This document shows positions 56,932-64,000 of a stretch of 64,000 bases of DNA, piece after piece; position 1 is the stretch's first letter; each line of letters begins with the position of its first letter. Source of the DNA: Buddleja alternifolia (taxonomy: Eukaryota; Streptophyta; Magnoliopsida; Lamiales; Scrophulariaceae). The stretch lies in the NCBI GenBank assembly GCA_019426215.1, contig CM033402.1, positions 37,374,657 to 37,438,656 of the forward strand, written 5' to 3'. Position numbers and translations under genes: made by a program. The notes under the pieces were generated by a model. It made no database searches. It was not told the DNA's origin and saw only the letters and a list, made by a program, of their open reading frames with translations.

Positions 56932-57891
56932 ATGTATGTAACTACTTCCCACGTTGGATGGAGACGATGGTCTTGATAGGTTTATAAGCTTCAAGCTTCC
57001 CTCTTCCTAACGAGACGCCTTTTAAGAACAAACACGTGAGATTCCGGCCAAAACGAACAATACCTCGTTCAAGGGCATTCGGTGTGCAAAAAGACAAGTG
57101 CTTATCACATTAGCAAGAGAGCGTCAAGTCAAGGCTTGTTCAATGGGCTTCACTTGGAGACTTGGAGTATCATATCTCCCTCACTCCTAAAACTATAAAC
57201 ATAAATATACATCTCTCTCTTTCTATCTATCTATCTATATCTATATATATTATAACAACCACGTTTTTCATTATTTTTCTATTAATAACTATGTAGATAT
57301 GTTATTGACAAATTATTATTTTTATCATAACAAGCCAAAATAACTTTTAGTATGCCTTAATTGTTTTGACTATGTCGTCATTTTTTTATTTTAAAGAAGG
57401 ATTGAGGTTAAACCGAAACCTAAAATATGGAATTTGTTTTAAGATATTTTTTTTGTGTTATTTTAAATCACTATCCTAATTTCTCAATTAGTAGACAAGG
57501 TTATTGAAAGAACTTTTCAAAATTAATTTATAGAGTGAAATTATTGAACCCACAAGAAAATGAGGAGATCATGCACAAAGTCTTGCTCATTTTTTAAATA
57601 TTGACGTTTCTGTAGACTTCTAACATTCTTTTATAGTTGTGTTAAATAATATCAATTTTTAAGATGTTAAAGGCATGCTTTTATAAATTTAATTGTATTT
57701 TATGAGTTATAATGACCACAAGGGACAATTATTTATATGAACATATTTTGTTATGTGATAGAGATGAAAATGACATCAGGTCACAACATGTTAAATAGAA
57801 TAAAATAGCAAAAAATAACAATTATATTACATGACTTACCTTTTTGTTTTGTTCTTTCTGTATCACCAAATCACCTAAAATTATCATTTTC
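56932..57891. other. Intergenic DNA left of copia element 2
   Basis: No gene was seen. 57215-57250 is a (CTAT)n/(TA)n microsatellite. About 57480-57660 holds AATGAGGAGATCATGCACAA, related in inverted orientation to the repeat at 19.44-19.56 kb (GATCTCCTCATTTGCT). The MITE-like AT-rich remainder abuts the copia target site TTTTC. Confidence 0.5.
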
Positions 57892-58076
57892 TGTAAAGGA
57901 AAAGATGGAGAAGCATATTCTGCTTTTCTTATTATCCAGTGAACTAAAAAGCACATATATATACAAAAGAGAATGTCTATAATTAAGCTAATCTACTCCT
58001 ACAACCCAGCTACTCTAATATGCACAATTACAATATTTACTCCATAAATCTTGGGATATTATTGACTTTCCTAACA
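57892..58076 (-). repeat. 3' LTR of copia element 2
   Basis: It starts TGTAAAGGAAAAG and ends CTAACA. No difference from the 5' LTR was seen over 185 bases. Confidence 0.95.
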
Positions 58077-58092
58077 CTCCCCCTCAAGTTGG
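58077..58092 (-). promoter_or_regulatory. Polypurine tract of copia element 2
   Basis: On the minus strand the sequence is CCAACTTGAGGGGGAG, directly before the 3' LTR. It primes plus-strand synthesis. Confidence 0.85.
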
Positions 58093-61000
58093 AGAGTGAA
58101 TATCAAGAACGCCCAACTTGCGTTTCATTGTAGAAAAAGATTCTTTCCCCAGTGGTTTAGTGAACACATCGGCGAGTTGTTCAGCTGAAGGAACATGTTC
58201 AGTTGCAATTGATCCATCTTGAATCTTGTCGCGGATGAAATGACAATCTATCTCTATATGTCTTGTTCTTTCGTGAAACACCGGGTTAGCTGCAATGTGT
58301 AAGGCTGCTTTATTGTCACAATACAATAATGCTGGCTTCGAATGCAATATCCGCAAATCTCTCAACAAAGATCGTAACCAAGATAACTCACAACATGTAC
58401 CAGTCATGGCTCTATATTCAGCTTCTGCTGAGGATAGAGAAACGGTTTTCTGCCTTTTTGTTCTCCAAGAAATAAGAGAAGATCCTAAAAACACACAATA
58501 ACCTGTAGTTGATCTTCGGGATATCAGGCAGCCTCCCCAATCTGAATCGCAAAATGCGCGCAAAGATAAATCATTTAGTGAAGGGAAAAACAAACCTTGA
58601 CCTGGGTCATTCTTTAAATACCGTAATACACACATGGCAGCTTCCATATGAGGTTTGCGTGGAGCATGCATGAATCTGCTCAACATGTGCACCGAATATG
58701 TGATATCCGGACGGGTAATAGTCAAATAAATTAGGCGACCTACAAACCGCCTATATAGGGATGGATCTTTTAACAGTTCACCTTCATCCAATAGCTTCAA
58801 ATTTTGTTCCATAGGAAAATCCACGGGTTTAGCCCCAAAATATCCGCCATCTTTCATAATTTCTAACATGTATTTCCTTTGTGAAATGAAAATACCTTTC
58901 TTAGACCGAGATACCTCAACACCCAGAAAATACTTTAAATCACCCAAATCTTTAATTCGGAAACGATTATTCAAAAATCGTTTAAGATCAGATATAGCGA
59001 TGGGATCATTACCTGTTATGAGAATGTCATCGACATAGATCAATAAAACTGTAAATGATTTGCCCTTTTTGCATGTAAACAATGAGTAATCTGCTTTGGA
59101 TTGAACAAATCCAGCATCTTGAATAGCAGTAGAGAACTTGGCAAACCATTGACACGAGGCTTGTTTTAATCCATATAACGACTTGTTGAGGCGACACACA
59201 AGATTCTCCCCCTGTCGCTGAAGACCAGGAGGAAGAGACATATAAATTTCCTCGGAGAGATCACCATGAAGAAAAGCATTATGGACGTCAAGTTGATGAA
59301 GAGACCAATTTTGAGCAGCTGCCAAAGCCAATAAACAACGTACTGTAACCATTTTAGCAGTAGGGGAAAAAGTGTCATGATAATCGATACCTTCGAGTTG
59401 TGTGTACCCTTTTGCAACTAAGCGCGCTTTATAGCGTTCAAGAGAACCATCTGATTTGCGCTTAATTTTGTACACCCAACGGCAACCAATAGCTTGTTTT
59501 CCATGAGGAAGAGATGTAAGAGACCATGTATTGTTTGCCTCTAAAGCAGACAACTCAGATTGCATTGCCTTTTGCCAATGAGGTTGAGAGGCAGCTTCGT
59601 CATAACATGTGGGCTCAATATCACTAGTAATAGTAGCAATAAAATAACGATGTTGCGGGGAGTAACGAGCATAAGAGATAAAATTGCAAAGAGGGTAACG
59701 TGTACCTTTATGTGGACAAGATGACGAGAGTGACAATGGTTCAGGAGACGTCACTTGATTGCAAATATAGTCACGCAAAGTTGGAGGAGGAACATGAGAT
59801 CGTTGAGAACGACGCAAAGGGGCTGTTGGTGGAGAGGTACCGGAAGCGAAAGGAGTGGATTCCACAGGTGTTGGCTCAATGGACAAAGAAGCCTCTGGAG
59901 TAATATGATCTGATATAGAAATAGGTATGACAGAATCACTATTAGGCAGGGATGGTGTAATAGATTCATAGGGAAAGATGTCTTCATGGAAAATAACATC
60001 ACGACTAGTGAGAACTTGTTGAGTTTCAATATCATATAATTTGTAAGCCTTCTGACCAACAGGATAACCGAGAAAAATACATCGTGTAGCACGGGCAGCA
60101 AACTTAGGAGTAACATGAACATTAGTAGCATATGCAAGACATCCAAAAACTCTAAGGTGAGAATAAGAAGGAATTTTACCATAAAGTCGCTCAAAAGGAG
60201 TTTGGCGAGAAAGTATAGGTGTGGGTAACCTATTAATTACATGTACAGCAGTGGAGACACATTCAGCCCAAAAGTGTAAAGGAAGATGAGCTTGAAAACG
60301 AAGAGCACGTGCTGACTCAAGGATATGTCTATGCTTGCGCTCGACAACCCCATTTTGTTGAGGGGTGTAAGTACAAGAATGTTGGTAAGTGGTACCTTGT
60401 TGTTTAAAGAAATCTCGCATTGAAAAAAATTCCATTCCGTTGTCAACCCTAATATTGGCGATTTTAGTGTTGAATTGGGTTTTCACAAAAGTGAAAAAAT
60501 TGGTAAGTAAATGTCGCGTTTCACTTTTATGATGCATGAAAAAAACCCAAGTAAAGCGAGAAAAGTCGTCCACAATAGTCAAAAAATATTTAGCACCAGA
60601 AAGTGAAGGAATTTTGTATGGCCCCCAAATGTCACAATGGATTAATTCAAAAGGTTTAACAGAAGAAATTGAACTAATGGAGAAAGGGAGTCTCTTCTGT
60701 TTCGCAAGAGCACAAATATCACAAGTATTATTTGACTCTAAAGGAATATTTAACAAGTTTTTGGCAATAAAATCTAATCTAGAAGATGATAAATGTCCTA
60801 GTCGTCGATGCCACAGAGTTGTAGAAGCATTACGAGCTGAGGACGGTTTGATGGTATGGGCTGCTACTGACTGAGTAGGATTGTGTGACTTATTTGCTGC
60901 CATTGCAACCAAGTAATAGAGTCCGTCTCGTTGTTTACCCAAACCAATCGTCATCCCCGTCATCAAGTCCTGCAAAATACACCAATAAGGAAAGAATGTT

Positions 61001-62325
61001 ATTGAACAATTTAAATCTCTTGTGACTCGACTCACAGACATCAAATTCACTTTGCAAGATGGTACTCCAAGCACATTTTTTAAATAAATAATTGGACTTA
61101 AAGGTAAACTTCCAGTGGAGATAATTGGAGCCTGGTCTCCATTTGGCATAACAACCGGAGGTAAAGAAGTATTCTGCTTGCTATTGACAAGCAAAGCTGG
61201 AGAAGAAGTAATGTGATCTGTTGCGCCGCTATCGATTATTAATTCAGGTGGTGACAAACCTGAAGAAGTATTGGCGTTGTTTGCCTTAGGAGTAACCGAT
61301 GAAGATGGCCCAGTACCCTGCATAATAGACAATATTTGTTGCAGCTGTAATTCAGTCAATCCGTTAATAACGGACTGATTTTGTTGCATTAGCGGAGCCT
61401 CTCTAACATTATTAACCGAGGATTGATTATTGTTGTTGTGCTTGGATTGAGTGTTCTTGGCTGATGCATGTTTGGGATGTCCAGGTGGATAACCATTTAA
61501 TTTCCAACATGTCTCTCTCACATGATTATCTCTGTTACAGTGAGAACAATGTAGCGGCTTGCGATTAGATGAATTAAGACGAGAATAAGAACCAGATTTG
61601 TGGCGAACGGCAAGGGCTACTGGTTCATTTTTTTGAATAACCATGGCTGCCGCTTCTATTGTCTCACGTGTTGCACCCAAATTTCGTTGTTTTTCTTCTT
61701 GAACAATGGAAGAATAAGCCTGTGCAACATCAGGTAATGGATTCATTAAAAGGATTTGACCTCGAATAGCACTGTAAGACTCGTTCAAGCCCATAAGAAA
61801 TTGCATCAATTTGCGCCTTCTATTATCTGCTCCACAAGTGCAAGCAGCATCATTATAAGAGCCTAACTCATCCCATAATCTTTTCAACTTCGTGTAGTAA
61901 GCCGCAACAGTCATTTGATCTTAAGTGAGACAAGCAATGTCTCTCTCAATTTGAAAAATCCGTGGTGCATTGCTTTGAGAAAAACGACTTTGAAGATCCT
62001 CCCAAACTTCATGGGCAGTGTTACAAAAAATAACACTATCTGCAATTTCAGGCATTAATGAATTAAGGAGCCAAGATAATACCATATCATTGCATTTTTT
62101 CCATGCTACATAGTCTTCTGGTTTGGTTGTGGCAGATGGTGCCTTGAGAGTTCCATCAACAAAACCCAATTTAGATTTTGCATTTAAAGAGATGACCATG
62201 GCTCTACGCCAAGTCGAATAGTTGTCTCCTTCAAGAGGTTTGGAAACAAGAACCATTCCAGGGTGGTCGGAATGGTGAAGAGAATAAGCATCGCCGGAAT
62301 CTGATTTATTTCCACCGTTAGCCAT
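58084..62325 (-). CDS. Copia gag-pol polyprotein, one in-frame TAA
   Basis: The reading frame runs from ATG 62325 (MANGGNKSDSGDAYS) to the stop at 58084, 1414 codons. It is broken only by TAA at 61921-61923 after codon 134, in gag. Domains in order are as follows. Gag (LEGDNYSTWRRAMVISL). CCHC knuckle CSHCNRDNHVRETC. Protease LIIDSGATDHIT. GAG-pre-integrase LWHRRLGHLSSSR with CDICALAKQKRLPF. Integrase, with Asp in CDIWGPY, Asp in RVDNGMEF and Glu in GVVERKH. RT with YVDDILITG. RNase H ending [12 protein letters not shown] and LADVFTKPLG. Known role: particle formation, reverse transcription and integration. The 1276-codon open part downstream of the stop begins with ATG at 61914. Translation past the TAA would need suppression or re-initiation. 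Confidence 0.95.
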
Positions 62326-62386
62326 GACGACAGGAATCGGCAGAAAAAGGAAAAAAAAAAAGGAGAAGAGCAAAGGGATCGTCACC

Positions 62387-62398
62387 GCTCTGATACCA
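62387..62398 (-). promoter_or_regulatory. Primer-binding site of copia element 2
   Basis: TGGTATCAGAGC on the minus strand immediately follows the 5' LTR. It is complementary to the 3' end of initiator tRNA-Met, the standard copia primer. Confidence 0.92.
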
Positions 62399-62583
62399 TG
62401 TAAAGGAAAAGATGGAGAAGCATATTCTGCTTTTCTTATTATCCAGTGAACTAAAAAGCACATATATATACAAAAGAGAATGTCTATAATTAAGCTAATC
62501 TACTCCTACAACCCAGCTACTCTAATATGCACAATTACAATATTTACTCCATAAATCTTGGGATATTATTGACTTTCCTAACA
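62399..62583 (-). repeat. 5' LTR of copia element 2
   Basis: This is the identical partner of 57892-58076. On the minus strand it would carry the element's promoter and transcription start. Confidence 0.95.
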
Positions 62584-62588
62584 TTTTC

Positions 62589-63589
62589 AAACTAAAATGA
62601 GATAAAATACCAAAACTCCAGACTGTGCAAAAGGTCAATCGTAAAAATTTATAGTTCTTTCATATGAAGTCTTATTTCCTTTATATTATTCATAAATTAA
62701 TTGTGAATTTATAATATAAATACATGTTGTGAAGCACATGATACACAAATGAAGAAACTTAACGAGAAAATAAGTTAAATTATTTTATTTTAGTTTGTTT
62801 TTATCTTGATTTCTTGCTATCATCTATATGTGATTCTATTGTAGAATTCTAATATAATATACATCTTATTGTTGTAGATATCTTAAATTTATTTTTGTTG
62901 TTTATTTTTTACTCTTTTGCTTTTAAAATACAGAATTACGTAGGGATTTTTTAGATATAGCAGAAAAATGTAAGAGACTTATTTTTCAACTCAGTATTTT
63001 TATAATAATAAAAATTAAAATTAAAAAAAATTGCCAACAAAGAATCACTATTAGGGTAGTAATCCTTATTTTGCAAGATCCTCTCCTATAATCTTGATAA
63101 GCAAAGAATGGAAAATCTATTATTCAAAATTTTGGGCTAGGACATACCACAACAAATGAATAAGTTCTTACATAAAATAAAAGAATCGAAACCCTCTCAA
63201 ATTTCAAATCATAAGAGGAAACTGCAAAGGTTTTCTCCCTCTTTATATTATGTCATGCCGTATTGAACTGGAAACTAAACCAAAGACTTGAAACTTGAGT
63301 CATTGTATGAATTAGACCTCATTGTATATCTTGAAATCTCAGCCATGACTTGAGTCATACTTGAGATCTCAGCCATGAGTTGAGTACTAATTTCTTTGGA
63401 AGCTTCATAATCTAACTCTCCACTATTTCTTACTATTTCTTTTTTCTTTTCTTTTTTTTTGTTCTTCGACGTGTCTTCTTTGACTTGACGCTCTCCTGCA
63501 TTTACACATTTTTCATACCCCTTCTTTTGGTTCCCCTTTAACCTCCCTCTCTTTCTCTCTTGTCCAAACATGTGTGTATATATATTATA
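62589..63589. other. AT-rich intergenic DNA with a weak minus-strand open frame
   Basis: Mostly AT-rich, without recognisable features. The minus-strand frame at 63571-63275 (98 codons, Lys-rich, with a repeated MAEIS) follows a TATATA stretch near 63580. It has no family signature, and I do not call it a gene. Confidence 0.5.
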
Positions 63590-64000
63590 TAGGAAAAATT
63601 ACACTGGGTACCGTTGAGGTATTGCTTAATTACGATTTACACCTTTTAGTTTAAAATATTACATTTAACATCCTGTAGTTTCATATATTGACGTAAGGTT
63701 GGACGAAAGTTGCAAATTGACCTAAATACCCTAACAGAATATTAAAAAAAAAAGAGAAAATATATAAAAAATTAAAAAAAATTAAATTACCTTTTTTTTT
63801 TTTTTTTTAACCATGTTGTCCCTATCCATCTCTAAATTTACATTTAATACCAATTTCAAAATTTAATATAATATATATATATATATATATATCTGTGCCC
63901 TGCAGAAGAGAAAGAGGAAGATCTAAGGCTGAGTCGAAGAAAGGAGCAGCAGCGGCGGCGGCGCTGGATGGGGATGTGGGGTGGTGGCGCAGGAGTAGCA
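63590..64000. other. Repeat-like stretch ending in an abrupt GC-rich edge
   Basis: GGAAAAATTACACTGGGTACC and the following TTTAGTTTAAAATATTACA have the look of terminal regions of plant DNA transposons. They are followed by poly-A, poly-T and a TA run. From about 63895 the base composition turns GC-rich (GCAGCAGCGGCGGCGGCGCT) and a plus-strand frame is open to the edge. It could be a captured gene fragment or the start of a host gene; it cannot be decided here. Confidence 0.35.

Larger units (their letters stand above)
57892..62583 (-). mobile_element. Young Ty1/copia LTR retrotransposon, nearly intact
   Basis: Two 185-bp LTRs (57892-58076, 62399-62583), identical by eye, lie within a perfect TTTTC target duplication (57887-57891, 62584-62588). 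On the minus strand TGGTATCAGAGC follows the 5' LTR as the initiator-tRNA-Met primer-binding site. TTGAGGGGGAG precedes the 3' LTR as the polypurine tract. One polyprotein frame spans 62325-58084 with a single in-frame stop. Identical LTRs indicate a very recent insertion. The short LTRs and domain order fit the Ale/Retrofit side of copia; the lineage was not tested. Confidence 0.97.

Noticed and set aside
59700..60874. Plus-strand open frames inside copia element 2
   Set aside because: They are antisense shadows of the intact gag-pol frame.
63275..63571. 98-codon Lys-rich minus-strand open frame after a TATA-like run
   Set aside because: No recognisable family, a repeated MAEIS caused by a local DNA repeat, and no supporting splice structure.

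Overview
The window is nuclear DNA of a flowering plant, most likely a core eudicot. The evidence is AT-rich intergenic DNA, multi-exon genes with short GT-AG introns, plant-specific families (RLCK-VII kinase, SBT3 subtilase, LRR receptor) and a dense population of plant transposons. I cannot name the species. No rRNA, tRNA or CRISPR feature was recognised.

Host genes. (1) 183-2244, minus: a PBL16-like receptor-like cytoplasmic kinase that runs off the left edge. (2) 24809-29166, plus: a 10-exon subtilase closely resembling SBT3.18, with all catalytic residues. (3) 31378-34638, plus: the general transcription factor TBP, with a stop codon that appears to be split by an intron. (4) 35920-37718, minus: a broken LRR receptor related to the PSY1R/PSKR group. 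These genes show no operon-like relationship; each has its own spacing and promoter signals.

Mobile DNA dominates the rest. 4.4-10.0 kb is a decayed L1-type LINE with an RNase H domain. 10.0-16.1 kb is the 3' part of a Ty3/gypsy-like element without pol, whose LTR is followed, tail to tail, by an inverted copy, forming a ~3.2 kb palindrome. 16-23 kb is a mosaic of MITEs, a Helitron-like end, a segmental duplication and satellite-like repeats. Two hAT-like elements with 8-bp target duplications lie at 38.0-38.5 and 56.2-56.9 kb. A Mutator-like MITE with a 9-bp duplication lies at 18.3-18.9 kb.

The most notable object is a ~10 kb Mutator-like element (39646-49654) with ~75-80 bp terminal inverted repeats. 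It carries two convergent genes: a five-exon FAR1/MULE-type transposase with two nonsense codons, and a nine-exon Ulp1 (C48) SUMO-protease-like gene with one nonsense codon. Its introns and spacers are crowded with a short TATACAG-type motif. Beside it lies a decayed Ty1/copia element (49713-54629). Further right is a very young Ty1/copia element (57892-62583) with LTRs identical by eye and a polyprotein interrupted by a single TAA.

Exon coordinates were derived by hand from reading frame, splice consensus and family conservation. Element boundaries rest on terminal repeats and target duplications wherever these are stated.
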